From Novosphingobium lentum NBRC 107847 (lineage in GTDB: Bacteria; Pseudomonadota; Alphaproteobacteria; Sphingomonadales; Sphingomonadaceae): a DNA stretch of 64,000 bases. The notes beneath the pieces were generated by a model. It was not told the origin of the DNA. It was given only the letters and a program-made list of their open reading frames with translations, and searched no databases. The translations under genes and the position numbers were made by a program. The stretch covers positions 186,001 to 250,000 of the forward strand of contig NZ_BCTW01000004.1 in the NCBI RefSeq assembly GCF_001590965.1, read 5' to 3'. Shown in pieces: positions 1 to 10,500 of this stretch (positions are counted from its first letter, which is position 1; the number at the start of each line of letters is the position of its first letter).

Positions 1-1044
1 GGCGTAGAACTCGACGATCTCGATTTCGACGAGCCGTGGCTGGTGGTCGATGCTGAAGTTGATGGGCCGGTGCGGTTCCCCGACCTGTCGGGGGTGCCCG
101 CTGCAGCCAACCTGCAGACGCTGTCGGTGATGGTGTGCGATCCGGCGCGGCCGACCACCGTGGTGCCGGGGCGCGGCAACCATCGCCGCTGGGAATTCAT
201 GCTGCTGCCGGGCGAAGACGACCAGGCGATGATGCGGCCCGAAGCGGTGGCGGCCTTGCTCGCGCCCTATCTCGACGGTGTGCCGCACGAGATCGTGCGC
301 GCGACGACCTACCATTTTCACGGGCTGGTGGCACAGCAATGGCGCAAGGGGCGCGTGTTGCTGGCGGGCGACGCGGCGCACCAGACGCCGCCGTTTTTCG
401 GGCAAGGCATGTGCCACGGGCTGCGCGACATCGCCAACCTGGCGTGGAAGCTGCCGCTGGTGCTCGACGGTTCCGCCCCGGAGTCCCTGCTCGATACCTA
501 TCAGGCCGAGCGCGATCCGCATGTCCGCGCGGTGATCTCGGCGGCGGTGGCGACGGGCCGCTACATCTGTGTGCTCGACCCGATGGCGGCGGCCACGCGC
601 GACGAGACGATGCGCGCCGCCGCGAAGGATCGTGAGTCCGGCACGGCGGCGGACCTGATCCCCGCCATCGCTACCGGCATAGTCGCCGCCGGCACGCCTG
701 GCGCGGGCGATCGCTTTATCCAGCCGCGCGTGGGCGGGCGGCTGCTCGACGACGTGACGGGCGCTGGCTGGCGGCTGTTCACTGCGGTTCCGGCCCCGAT
801 CGACATCGCTGCTCGGGGCGCTGCGACGGTCATCGATCTGGCCACGCTGGATGATGGCGGCGCGGTGGCGGGGTGGCTCGAAGAGCGGGGCGTGGCCGCC
901 GTGCTCGTCCGCCCCGATCACTATGTTTTCGGCACCGGACAGCCTGCCGCGCTGATCGCACAGCGCGACGCGCTGCTGGCCCGCGCGCCGCACGGATTGG
1001 CCGGACCGGAGCCTGTGGCCGCGCATCAGGGAGCATCGTCATGA
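1..1044 (+). CDS. FAD-dependent aromatic-ring monooxygenase (MhpA/PheA/TfdB type), 5'-truncated by the window edge
   Basis: This is the C-terminal 347 residues of a class A flavoprotein hydroxylase. The frame is open at base 1, so the start and the N-terminal FAD dinucleotide-binding motif lie outside the window. The second FAD motif GDAAH is at in-window residues 123-127 and is followed by a PPFFGQGMCHGLRDIANLAWKL stretch split across the family's FAD and substrate domain, typical of 3-(3-hydroxyphenyl)propionate hydroxylase and related phenol hydroxylases. A thioredoxin-like C-terminal domain fits the remaining length. The family uses NAD(P)H and O2 to hydroxylate a phenolic ring. The stop overlaps the start of the VOC dioxygenase by 4 nt (ATGA), which suggests hydroxylation followed directly by ring cleavage. 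The exact substrate is not readable; a flavonoid A ring is inferred from the neighbouring glycosidases. Confidence 0.88.
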   Translation, partial: GVELDDLDFDEPWLVVDAEVDGPVRFPDLSGVPAAANLQTLSVMVCDPARPTTVVPGRGNHRRWEFMLLPGEDDQAMMRPEAVAALLAPYLDGVPHEIVRATTYHFHGLVAQQWRKGRVLLAGDAAHQTPPFFGQGMCHGLRDIANLAWKLPLVLDGSAPESLLDTYQAERDPHVRAVISAAVATGRYICVLDPMAAATRDETMRAAAKDRESGTAADLIPAIATGIVAAGTPGAGDRFIQPRVGGRLLDDVTGAGWRLFTAVPAPIDIAARGAATVIDLATLDDGGAVAGWLEERGVAAVLVRPDHYVFGTGQPAALIAQRDALLARAPHGLAGPEPVAAHQGASS

Positions 1045-1964
1045 AACTGCGCAGCATCGAACTGGCCCTGCCGCACGCGGTCGAGGCTGCCGCGTTCCTC
1101 ACCGACATCTGGGGCATGGCACCCGCCGGGGCGACCGCCGGAACGTATTATCTGCGCGGATCGGGCCCGTTCCCGTATCTCGTCGCCCTGGCGGAATCGC
1201 CCGAACCATTCGTGCAGTCCACAACGTTCGTGTGCTCTGCCGAGCGGCTGGAAACGCTGCGCGCATCCGTCACCGCCGCAGGCCTTCCGGCGCGGGCCGT
1301 GACCTCGCAGGATCCCGGCGGCGGCCATGGCATCGAGGTCGAGCTGGCCGAGGGCGAGTTGTTCCGCTTTCTGGCCGACGCCGCCGAAGTCGCGCCAGTC
1401 GTGGGCGCTGACCTGCCGGTCAAGCTGACCCACGTGGTGTTCAATTCCGCCGATGCCGAAGCCACCGCCACGCTGGCCGAGCAGGCGTTGGGCTTCCAAG
1501 TGTCCGACCGGACCAAGGGCATGGTGTTCGTGCGCTGCAACGCGTCGCACCACTCCACCGCGTTTGCGCGCGCCGGGTTCGCCAGCCTCAACCATGTCGC
1601 GTTCGAGATGATCGACATCGATGCGGTGATGCGCGGCATCGGGCGGCTGCGCGACAATGGCATGGCGCCCGCATGGGGGCCCGGCCGCCACGGCCCCGGC
1701 GCCAACGTGTTCGCCTATTTCATCGCGCCATACCTCCCGGTGATCGAGTTCTCGACCGCGGTGGAACAGGTGCCGGAGGACTACCGCACCGGCGTGCCCG
1801 AGGACTGGACCTGGCCCGCCAACCGCATCGACCAGTGGGGCATGTCCGACAAGGATTTCGCCGGGCTGCGCGTGGCTGAGGAACTGTTCCGCCACCGTCG
1901 CACGTGGGAGCCCGACCCGCTCCACTCCAGCCCGCTCCATTCTGCCAACGAGGAAACCGCCTGA
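1041..1964 (+). CDS. VOC-family extradiol ring-cleavage dioxygenase
   Basis: The 307-residue protein has two vicinal-oxygen-chelate modules, as in type I extradiol dioxygenases of the 2,3-dihydroxybiphenyl/catechol 2,3-dioxygenase group. The expected iron ligands are visible as H131 (LTHVVF), H185 (LNHVAFEM) and E236 (VIEFS). H170/H171 lie where the catalytic second-sphere histidine is expected, and a GRHGPG loop sits at about 215-220. The ATG at 1041 is chosen because it overlaps the upstream stop as ATGA; the longer open frame upstream is antiparallel noise. It would open the ring hydroxylated by the preceding monooxygenase. It overlaps the next gene by one base, so the genes are translationally coupled. 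Confidence 0.88.
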   Translation: MKLRSIELALPHAVEAAAFLTDIWGMAPAGATAGTYYLRGSGPFPYLVALAESPEPFVQSTTFVCSAERLETLRASVTAAGLPARAVTSQDPGGGHGIEVELAEGELFRFLADAAEVAPVVGADLPVKLTHVVFNSADAEATATLAEQALGFQVSDRTKGMVFVRCNASHHSTAFARAGFASLNHVAFEMIDIDAVMRGIGRLRDNGMAPAWGPGRHGPGANVFAYFIAPYLPVIEFSTAVEQVPEDYRTGVPEDWTWPANRIDQWGMSDKDFAGLRVAEELFRHRRTWEPDPLHSSPLHSANEETA

Positions 1965-2797
1965 TGCGCTATGTCAGCTTCCGCCGCGCCGATGGCACCG
2001 ATGGCTTCGGCCGTCTTGATGGCGACGCGATCATCGACCTCACGACCGCAGGTGGGCCCCAGACGCTGAAGGCCGCGCTGGCGGCAGGGTCGCTCGCCAG
2101 CCTCGCGGATGGCGCAAGGCTTGCCCGCGCCGACGTGGCGCTGCTGCCGGCCATCCCCGACCCCGCCAAGATCCTCTGCGTCGGGCTCAACTATGCCACC
2201 CACGTCGCAGAAACCGGGCGCGACCAGAAGGACTACCCGGCGATCTTCGTGCGCTACCCGGACAGCCTGGTCGGCGATGGCCAGCCGATCGTGAAGCCGT
2301 CGGTGACCGAGCGGTTCGATTACGAGGGCGAACTGGCAGTGGTCATCGGCAAGCCGTGCCACAAAGTCGCGCGCGCCGATGCGCTGGAATACATCGCCGG
2401 TTATGCCGCGTTCAACGATGGATCGGTGCGCGATTGGCAGCGCCACAACATCCAGTTCACGCCGGGCAAGACATTTCCGCACAGCGGCGCGTTCGGCCCC
2501 GCGCTGGTCACGCCTGACGAGGTCGGCGACATCGCCGCGCAGCGCGTCGTCACCCGCCTCAACGGGCAGGTGGTGCAGGACCAGCCGGTTTCCGACCTGA
2601 TCTGGAACATCGCGTTCGTGATCGAATATATCTCGGCGTTCACGCCGCTCGGCCCCGGCGACGTGATCGCTACCGGCACCCCCGGCGGGGTCGGCGATAA
2701 GCGCAATCCGCCGCTCTACATGCAGGCCGGCGATACGGTCGAGGTGTCGATCGGCACCGTCGGCACGCTGACCAATGCCATCATCGACGAAATCTGA
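1964..2797 (+). CDS. Fumarylacetoacetate hydrolase-family protein (ring-cleavage product hydrolase/hydratase)
   Basis: The 277-residue protein has a single FAH catalytic domain from about residue 68 to the end. Metal ligands are visible as E121 and E123 in FDYEGELAVVIG and D152 in NDGSVRDWQR, followed by a GKTFPHSGAFGP loop and the terminal GDVIATGTPGGVG signature. Family members hydrolyse, hydrate or decarboxylate 2-oxo or 2,4-dioxo acids made by extradiol cleavage. Its start overlaps the dioxygenase stop (TGATG), so monooxygenase, dioxygenase and FAH enzyme form one translational chain. Which FAH reaction it catalyses cannot be decided from sequence. Confidence 0.9.
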   Translation: MRYVSFRRADGTDGFGRLDGDAIIDLTTAGGPQTLKAALAAGSLASLADGARLARADVALLPAIPDPAKILCVGLNYATHVAETGRDQKDYPAIFVRYPDSLVGDGQPIVKPSVTERFDYEGELAVVIGKPCHKVARADALEYIAGYAAFNDGSVRDWQRHNIQFTPGKTFPHSGAFGPALVTPDEVGDIAAQRVVTRLNGQVVQDQPVSDLIWNIAFVIEYISAFTPLGPGDVIATGTPGGVGDKRNPPLYMQAGDTVEVSIGTVGTLTNAIIDEI

Positions 2798-2822
2798 AAA
2801 AGACAATCGGGAGGATTACCCC

Positions 2823-5198
2823 ATGACCACGCACATCACCGCCCGGCGCATCGCGCTGCTGACCGGCATCGGGCTGGCCGCGCTCGCCACCCCCGCGCTG
2901 GCGCAACAGGCACCGGCGCAGGACACCTCGCAAGCTGCACCGCAAGCCTCCGACGTCGCCACGCTCGCGCCCGGCGACATCGTCGTGACCGCGACGCGCC
3001 GGTCCGAACGCCTGCAGGACGTGCCGATCGCGGTGTCGACGATCAGCGCCGACCAGATCGCCAAGGGCGGCTTCCAGAAGCTGACCGACCTGCAGTACCA
3101 GTTCTCGGGCCTGCAATACGGCACCTCGCCCAATGATTCGGGCTTTCGCATGCGCGGCGTCGGATCGGCGGGCGGCTTTGCCAGTTCGTCGGAACAGAAC
3201 GTCGGCACCGTGATCGACAATGTGGTCATCCCGTTCGGCAACCCGGTCAACAGCCTGGGCGACCTTGAGCGCGTTGAAGTGCTGAAGGGGCCGCAAGGCA
3301 CGCAGTTCGGCAAGAACGCGTCGTCGGGCGTGATCAACATCACCACCGCCAAGCCCAGGTTCGACGCGATCAGCGGCAAGGTCTTCGCGTCCTACGCCGA
3401 GCTCAACGAGCTCAACGTCAATGCCGCGATCAACGTGCCGCTGTCGTCGAACGCGGCGATTGCGGTGTACGGCTACTACCGCAAGAACGACGGCTTCCTC
3501 CACGATGTGCCGCTCAACGTCGATTGGGGCGACGAGAAAAGCTACGGCGGGCGCGCCAAGCTGCTGTGGGAGCCGACCAGCGACCTGTCGATTTACCTGA
3601 TCGGCGATTATTCGCGCACCACGCGCAACAGCCCCGGCCAGCTGTGGACGCTCAATGCGCTGCCGTCCGATCTGGCGTTCAACCCGCTGATGGGCGTGCG
3701 CTTCGCCAATCTGGGCGCGCTGGGGATCACGCCGGGGTTCTACAACCAGAAGTCGGCCGAGGAATATCCCGGTTTCGCTGTGGAAGCCAACTTCGGCGGC
3801 TCGCTCGAGATCAACTACGGGCTGTCGGGCGGGTTCAATCTCACCTCGATCACCGCGTATCGCAAGTTCGCCGACGGCAAGAACAACTTCGCGATCGACG
3901 GCACCAGCTTCCCGGTGTTCACCGCGCAGCAGGACGGCACGCCGCAGACGTTCGTGTCGCAGGAACTGCGGCTGACCTCGCCCAAGGGTAGCGCGTTCGA
4001 ATTCACCGGCGGCGTCTATGGCTCAATCCGCAAGGTGGGCGACAACAGCCACTTCAGCCGCGCGCAGTTGCAGCCGGCATCGCCGTTCCCGGCCGGGCCC
4101 GGCGGCAGCCAGCTGATCGTCGACATCTCGGGCGGGCAGAGCAACACCCAGACGCGATCGGCCTCGATCGCCGGGTTCGTCGACGGGCGGTTCCACGTCA
4201 CCGACCAGCTCTCGCTGATCGGCGGGGCGCGGTACCAATACGACAAGGTCACTTCGCGGTTCTTCTCGATCATCGACCCCGCGTTCGCGCCCGGCAGCTT
4301 CTCCGCCGCCGGGTTCGTGGTGCCTTATGCACCGACTGCGCTGAAATCGGGCGAAGTCGGCAAGGGCGGCTTTTCCGGCCGCGCCGGGCTGGAATACAAG
4401 ATCAGCCGCGACCTGATGCTGTTCGCCACGGTGGCGCGCGGTTACCTTGGGCCGACGGTGACATTCTCGGGGCTGACCGGCACGCAGTCCTCGGTCAACC
4501 CGCAGACGGTGCGCGACGTGACCGTGGGCATCAAGTCGCAGCTGTTCGATCACGCGGTGACGTTCAACGCCAACGTGTTCTTCGACCAGTACAAGGATCT
4601 GCAGACCTCGGTGTTCAACGGGGTCGAGTTCCTGACGCAGAACGCCGGTGGCTTCCGCGCCAACGGGTTTGAGGCCGATGCGGCATGGCGGGTCAGCCCC
4701 GAGCTGACGTTCACCGGCAGCTTCACCTATTCGGACACCCGGTTCACCGATTACGTCACCTCGTGCCCCGCCGTGGCCAAGGCGGGTTACACCTGCTTCA
4801 CCGCGTCGGACGGGGTGACGCAGCTGGTGCAGGCCAAGGGCGAGCCGCTGTCGGGCGCGCCCAAGACCAGCGCGACGTTCGGTGCCGACATCCGCCTGCC
4901 GATCAACGACACGCTGGTGTTCGACTGGTCGGCGAATGCCTATTACCGCAGCCGGGTGCAGTACGATGTCGCCAATGCGATCTCGTTCCAGAAGGGCTAT
5001 GCCACGATCGGGCTGAACACCGGGATCGGCCCCGCCGACGGTCGCTGGCACGTGGGCGTGTTCGCGCGCAACCTGCTCGACCAGCGGTTCCACGCGGCGG
5101 TGATCGGGCTGCCGTTCGCCGATGCCGGGGCCGAAGTGAACTGGCTCACGCGCGAAGGCCGGCGTACGATTGGTGGCAGCATCGAGATGAAGTTCTAA
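2823..5198 (+). CDS. TonB-dependent outer-membrane receptor
   Basis: The 791-residue protein has a Sec signal peptide with predicted cleavage after A27 (PALA/QQ). A TonB-box-like segment GDIVVTATRR follows, then the plug domain (VERVEVLKGPQGTQFGKNASSG-type signature near residues 140-170) and a long beta-barrel ending in an aromatic residue (MKF). The ATG at 2823 has a GGGAGG ribosome site 9 nt upstream. It lies 25 bp behind the FAH gene on the same strand and is probably part of that operon. Sphingomonads use such receptors to import bulky organic substrates; an aromatic glycoside or aglycone is the inferred ligand. Confidence 0.93.
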   Translation: MTTHITARRIALLTGIGLAALATPALAQQAPAQDTSQAAPQASDVATLAPGDIVVTATRRSERLQDVPIAVSTISADQIAKGGFQKLTDLQYQFSGLQYGTSPNDSGFRMRGVGSAGGFASSSEQNVGTVIDNVVIPFGNPVNSLGDLERVEVLKGPQGTQFGKNASSGVINITTAKPRFDAISGKVFASYAELNELNVNAAINVPLSSNAAIAVYGYYRKNDGFLHDVPLNVDWGDEKSYGGRAKLLWEPTSDLSIYLIGDYSRTTRNSPGQLWTLNALPSDLAFNPLMGVRFANLGALGITPGFYNQKSAEEYPGFAVEANFGGSLEINYGLSGGFNLTSITAYRKFADGKNNFAIDGTSFPVFTAQQDGTPQTFVSQELRLTSPKGSAFEFTGGVYGSIRKVGDNSHFSRAQLQPASPFPAGPGGSQLIVDISGGQSNTQTRSASIAGFVDGRFHVTDQLSLIGGARYQYDKVTSRFFSIIDPAFAPGSFSAAGFVVPYAPTALKSGEVGKGGFSGRAGLEYKISRDLMLFATVARGYLGPTVTFSGLTGTQSSVNPQTVRDVTVGIKSQLFDHAVTFNANVFFDQYKDLQTSVFNGVEFLTQNAGGFRANGFEADAAWRVSPELTFTGSFTYSDTRFTDYVTSCPAVAKAGYTCFTASDGVTQLVQAKGEPLSGAPKTSATFGADIRLPINDTLVFDWSANAYYRSRVQYDVANAISFQKGYATIGLNTGIGPADGRWHVGVFARNLLDQRFHAAVIGLPFADAGAEVNWLTREGRRTIGGSIEMKF

Positions 5199-5212
5199 AG
5201 GGGGCAGGCGCA

Positions 5213-6091
5213 ATGACCGGGGGCACACCAGGACGGGCGGAAGCAAGGGCGGCGATGGCCGCGCTTGGCCAAGCTCTGAGCCCCGACGTGTTGCAGGCCG
5301 TGCGCGCGCTCTACGATGCCGAGCAACGGCAGCTGGCCGAGGCCGTCCCCGTCGCGGCGGCCGACCTGGCTTACGGCCCCGATGCGCGCCACCGGCTCGA
5401 CATATACGGCGGGGCCGCCCATGAATTGCGCCCCGTGCTGGTATTCGTCCACGGCGGCGGGTTTCTGAAAGGTGACAAGGGCGGCGTCGACAACTGGCAG
5501 AACGCCAATGTCGGGCGCATGGCGGCGGCGCTGGGGTTTGTGGGCGTGGTGATCAACTACCGCCTCGCGCCCGATCACGGCTGGCCTGCCGGGGCCGAGG
5601 ATGTGGCGGCGGTGGTCGCCTGGCTGCGCGAAAATGCTGCGCAGCATGGCGGTGATGCTGCACGCATCGTGCTGCTGGGCACGTCGGCTGGCGCGGTCCA
5701 TGTTGCGGGCTATTTGAAGGCCGCTGGCGACAAGGCGCCAGGTGCCATTCGCGGCGCGGTGCTGCTGTCGGGGCTTTATGGCACCACCCCGCTCGATGAA
5801 CGCGACGTGCTCTATTACGGCGATCCGGCGCTCTATGCCGCCCGCATGCCGCGTGAGGCGGTGGTGGCCACAACGCTGCCGCTGCTGATCGCCTGCGCCG
5901 AATTCGATCCGCCGCGCTTCCAGCGTGAATTCCTCGATTTGCTGCGCGACCGGCTAGCCCTGCACGGGACCATGCCGCGTGGCGTTATCCTGTCGGGTCA
6001 CAATCATTATTCGATGGCGATGCACCTGGGCACCGCCGACCGGCGGCTTGCCGATGAAATCGGCGCCTTCGTGCGCGAATGCTGCGCCTAG
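5213..6091 (+). CDS. Alpha/beta hydrolase, HSL/type IV carboxylesterase-like
   Basis: The 292-residue hydrolase has no obvious signal peptide. The oxyanion-hole motif HGGG is at 80-83, the nucleophile elbow GTSAG places S158 as nucleophile, D232 (CAEFDPP) is the likely acid and H263 or H265 (SGHNHYS) the likely base. The pattern matches hormone-sensitive-lipase-like esterases and kynurenine-formamidase-like hydrolases. It follows the receptor by 14 bp. A role in removing acyl esters from the imported substrate, or in hydrolysing a pathway intermediate, is inferred from context only. Confidence 0.85.
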   Translation: MTGGTPGRAEARAAMAALGQALSPDVLQAVRALYDAEQRQLAEAVPVAAADLAYGPDARHRLDIYGGAAHELRPVLVFVHGGGFLKGDKGGVDNWQNANVGRMAAALGFVGVVINYRLAPDHGWPAGAEDVAAVVAWLRENAAQHGGDAARIVLLGTSAGAVHVAGYLKAAGDKAPGAIRGAVLLSGLYGTTPLDERDVLYYGDPALYAARMPREAVVATTLPLLIACAEFDPPRFQREFLDLLRDRLALHGTMPRGVILSGHNHYSMAMHLGTADRRLADEIGAFVRECCA

Positions 6092-6113
6092 ACAGCACCC
6101 TTTCCGGAGAGAG

Positions 6114-6139
6114 CCAAACCATGATTGCCAAACCATGAT
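6114..6139 (+). repeat. 14-bp tandem duplication that duplicates a start codon
   Basis: CCAAACCATGAT occurs at 6114-6125 and again at 6128-6139, an exact 14-bp period. The first ATG (6121) has a well-placed GGAGAG ribosome site at 6106-6111 but opens only a five-codon frame (MIAKP). Its TGA (6136-6138) overlaps the second ATG (6135), the true start of the glucosidase. The Shine-Dalgarno is now 23 nt from the real start. Confidence 0.85.
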
Positions 6140-7454
6140 AGACCGCCGTTCCCTGCTTGCCGGTTCGATGGCGCTGGCCGCCACGCCGGCTGCCGCCAAA
6201 GTCGCGAAGTTGTCGGGCCGCGCGCCCGACCCCGCGTTTCCAAAGGGCTTCATGTGGGGCGCGGCGACGGCGGGGCACCAGGTCGAGGGCAACAACACCA
6301 ACAGCGATTGCTGGCTGCTGGAAAACATCAAGCCGACGCTGTTCGCCGAACCCTCGCGCGATGCCGCCAACAGTTTCGAGCTGTGGGCGACGGACCTCGA
6401 TCTGGCGAAAGCCATGGGCCTCAACGCCTATCGCTTCAGCCTGGAATGGGCGCGGATCGAGCCCGAGCAGGGGCTGTTCTCCCTTGCCATGCTCGATCAC
6501 TACAAGCGGATGATCGCCGGTTGCCGCGAGCGCAGGCTAACTCCGGTGGTTACCTTCAACCACTATTCTGCGCCAATCTGGTTCGCGGCGATGGGCGGGT
6601 GGACCAACCCGCGTTCGCCCGACCTGTTCGCGCGCTATTGCGAACGCGCGGCGCGCGCGCTGGCCGCCGACATCGGGTATGCGACCACGCTCAACGAGCC
6701 GAACATCATGAACATTCTGCGCGTGGTGCTGCCCCCGCAGGTAATCTCGGCCCAGCGCGCCATGCTCGAAGCGGCGGCCCAGGCGGTCGGCACGGCCAAG
6801 TTCGCGGCGGGCAACGCGATCGACATCGACGACATCGACACCGCGACCGTCCACCTCCTTGCCGGACACAAGGCCGGTCGCAACGCGATCAAGGCCGTGC
6901 GGCCTGACTTGCCGGTGGGCGTCAGCCTGTCGATGTTCGACGATCAGGCGGCGGGCAAGGGCTCGATCCGCGATGCGATGCGCGCGAAACTCTACGGCCC
7001 GTGGCTCGAAGCGGTGCGCGGCGACGATTTCCTAGGCGTGCAGAACTACGAACGCCAGGTCTGGACCGCCACCGGCAAGCTGCCCACGCCGCCGGGCGTG
7101 CCGGTCAACTATTCGGGCTCGGAAGTCTACCCGGCCTCGCTCGCCAATGCGGTGCGCTATGCCCACGCGGCGACCGGCGTGCCGATCTTCGTCACCGAAC
7201 ACGGCGTGGGCACGTCAGACGACACCGTTCGCGCCAACCTTATCCCCGCCGCGCTCACCGAACTGAAGCGGACGATGGACACCGGCGTGCCGGTGATCGG
7301 GTATATGCACTGGTCGCTGATCGACAACTTCGAGTGGATCTTCGGCTACAAGGTCAAGTTCGGGCTGCACAGCTTCGACCCAGTGACATTCGCGCGCACG
7401 CCCAAACCGAGTGCGGCAATTTATGGCGCCATCGCCCGGCGCAACGCGGTCTGA
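6135..7454 (+). CDS. GH1 beta-glucosidase, probably exported
   Basis: The 439-residue enzyme is a family 1 glycoside hydrolase. The acid/base glutamate is E188 in TLNEPN and the nucleophile is E355 in FVTEHG. The usual ITENG is TEHG here, a variant within the motif. FPKGFMWGAATAGHQVEG near the N-terminus is the classic family entry sequence. The first 21 residues (DRRSLLAGSMALAATPAAA) form a twin-arginine-like or Sec signal, so periplasmic action is likely. The start at 6135 keeps this signal intact; the better Shine-Dalgarno serves an upstream five-codon frame. Next to the alpha-L-rhamnosidase it would remove the glucose left after rhamnose is cleaved from a rutinoside or neohesperidoside. 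Confidence 0.9.
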   Translation: MIDRRSLLAGSMALAATPAAAKVAKLSGRAPDPAFPKGFMWGAATAGHQVEGNNTNSDCWLLENIKPTLFAEPSRDAANSFELWATDLDLAKAMGLNAYRFSLEWARIEPEQGLFSLAMLDHYKRMIAGCRERRLTPVVTFNHYSAPIWFAAMGGWTNPRSPDLFARYCERAARALAADIGYATTLNEPNIMNILRVVLPPQVISAQRAMLEAAAQAVGTAKFAAGNAIDIDDIDTATVHLLAGHKAGRNAIKAVRPDLPVGVSLSMFDDQAAGKGSIRDAMRAKLYGPWLEAVRGDDFLGVQNYERQVWTATGKLPTPPGVPVNYSGSEVYPASLANAVRYAHAATGVPIFVTEHGVGTSDDTVRANLIPAALTELKRTMDTGVPVIGYMHWSLIDNFEWIFGYKVKFGLHSFDPVTFARTPKPSAAIYGAIARRNAV

Positions 7455-7544
7455 CAAAAAACGACGGGCGACGTGCGGCCTGCCGTCGGGCTAGATCGCC
7501 AGAACAGAACACCAGCATACAACACCCGAGAGGATCGCTTTTCC

Positions 7545-10500
7545 ATGATGGCCAAGTCGTTTCGCCTTGCCGCCTTGCTGGCCTGCGCTGCGTCGGTATC
7601 GGCTCCGGCCTGTGCCGACACGCTCGACGACGGGTTCGCCAATCCGCCGCAAAGCGCGCGCCCGCGGGTGTGGTGGCACTGGATGAACGGCAATGTCACA
7701 CAGGACGGGATCGACAAGGATCTCGCGTGGATGCAGGCGACCGGCATCGGCGGGGTGCAGAATTTCGACGCCAACCTGATGACGCCGCAAATCGTCAAGC
7801 AGCGGCTGGTGTTCATGACGCCCGAATGGAAGGCGGCGTTCCGCCACGCGGTCGAGGTCGCCGATGCCAGGGGGCTCGAATTCGCCATCGCTGCCTCGCC
7901 CGGCTGGAGCGAGACCGGCGGCCCGTGGGTGAAGCCCGAGGATGCGATGAAGAAGCTGGTGTGGTCGCAGACCGACCTCGCCGGTGGGCAGCGGGTGACG
8001 GGCGCGCTGGCCGCGCCGCCTGCGACCACCGGCGCGTTCCAGACCGCCGCGTTTCGCGACGCGATCCCGGTCGGCCCGCCGGGTGCGCCGCCGCCACAGT
8101 TTTACCGCGACGCGGTGGTGCTGGCGTTTCCGCTGGCGGTCGCACCGCTGCCGCAACCTGTGGCCAGCATCGATGGTGGCGCAGCGATCGCCGCCGCGCC
8201 GCTGCTCGACGGCGATCTCGAAAGCACGGTCGAGGTGCCCAAGGGCGATGCGACACACCCCGGCGCGATCGTGCTGGATTATGGCCGTGCGGTCACGATC
8301 CGATCAGCCAGCGTATTTGTGCCCGGCGCGCGATCGGCGTTTGGCAACTCCGCACTCCAGCCGGTGCTGCAGGCCGACACAGGCGGTGCGTGGCGCACGA
8401 TCGGATCCGTTGCGCTGACCGAGGCGACCACGACCATCGCCTTTCCCGCCGTCACCGCGCGGCGTTTCCGGCTGGTGCTCGCGGCCAATCCCGATAGCGG
8501 CAAGCCCGTGCTGGGCGACAGCGCTCCCGGCGCAGTCGCGTTCGACATCTTCGGCAAGCCCCCCGGCGCGACCGTGGCGGTCGGCGCGTTCAGCCTGTCC
8601 GCCGAAGCCAAAGTCGACCGGTTCGAGACCAAGGCGGGCTTCACCGTGGCGCTCGACTATTACAAGCTGGGGCAGGGCGATCCCGCCGCCGCCGCAATCG
8701 ATCCGGCGAACGTCATCGACCTCACCAGCCATTTGCGCGCCGATGGTTCACTCGACTGGACCGCGCCGCGCGGGACCAACTGGCGCATCGTGCGGCTGGG
8801 CTATGCGCTAACCGGCACCACCAACCACCCCGCCACCGCCGAAGCGACCGGGCTGGAGGTGGACAAGTACGATGCCGCCGCCGTGCGCCGCTACCTCGAA
8901 ACCTACCTCGCGATGTACCGCGACACGGTCGGGCCGGACCTGATGGGCGCGCACGGCATCCGCGCGTTGCTGACCGACAGCATCGAGGTTGGCCCGTCGA
9001 ACTGGACGCCGAACCTGGTCGCGGAATTCAAGGCGCGGCGCGGCTACGACCCCGTGCCGTTCCTGCCTGCGCTGACCGGCGCGGTGATCGGATCGGCGGC
9101 GCGCAGCGAGGCGTTCCTCCACGATTTCCGCCTGACGCTGTCCGACCTGATCGCCGATGCGCACTACGGCACCGTCGCCAGCGTCGCGCACGAGCATGGT
9201 CTGAAACTGTATGGCGAGGCGCTGGAGGACCAGCGCCCGGTGCTGGGCGATGATCTGGCCATGCGCACCCACGCCGACGTGCCGATGGCCGCGCTGTGGA
9301 CGTTCAATCGCGGATCACCGCCGCGCCCGACCTTGCTCGGCGACATGAAGGGTGCGGCGTCGGTCGCGCATATCTATGGCCAGAACACGGTGTCCGCCGA
9401 ATCGATGACCGCGGCGTTTTCGCCGTGGGCTTATGCTCCGGCGGACCTCAAACGCGTCATCGACCTCGAGTTCGCCTCGGGCGTGAACCTGCCGATCATC
9501 CACACCTCGGTCCACCAGCCGGTCGATGACAAAGTGCCCGGGCTCAGCCTGATGATCTTCGGGCAATACTTCAACCGGCACGAAACCTGGGCCGGGATGG
9601 CGCGGCCGTGGATCGATTACATCGCGCGCACCGGCTTCCTGCTGCAGCAGGGCCACGACCATGCCGACATCGCCTGGTTCTATGGCGAGGAGCAGCCGAT
9701 CACCGCGCTGTTCGCGCAAGGCGCACCTGCCGACCTGCCCAAGCGGTTCGCCTACGACTTCGTCAATGCCGACATCCTGGCGCATAAGCTGACCGTCGCG
9801 GACGGCAGGCTCGTTGCCGCCAGCGGGGCGAGCTATCACGCGTTGTACCTTGGCGGATCGAGCCGGATCATGACGCTGGCCACGCTGCAGCGCATTGCCG
9901 CGCTGGTGGAAGGCGGGGCGACCGTGATCGGGACGAAGCCGGAAAGTTCACCGGGGATGGTGGACGATGCGGTTGCGTTCAAGGCGCTTGCCGACAAGCT
10001 GTGGGGTGGCCAGCCGATGACCACGTTGGGCAAGGGCCGGGTGATCGTCGGCGGCGATCCCGAAACGGCGCTGATCGCCAGCGGCGTGGCGCCGGACTTC
10101 GCGGTTTCGGGCGACGCGGCGGACAGCGACTATCGCTTCGTCCACCGCACGCTGCCCGACGGCGAGCTCTATTTCGTCAACAACCGTCAGAACCGCGCCG
10201 AACATATCGAGGCGCGCTTTGCCGTATCGGGCCGCCAGCCCGAGATCTGGCGCGCGATCGGCGGCACGCGCGAGGCCGTGTCCTACCGCATCGAGGGTGG
10301 GCAAACCGTGGTCCCGCTCGACGTCGGGCCCGAGGATGCGTTCTTCCTGGTGTTCCGCAAGCCGGCGACGGCGCCGGGCATGAACGTGGCGCCCCCCGTG
10401 CCGCACATCGTCCAGACGCTGAGCGCGCCGTGGACGGTGGCGTTTCAGCCCGGTCGTGGCGCTCCGGCGCAAGTGGCGATGCCGGTGCTCCAGCCGCTCG

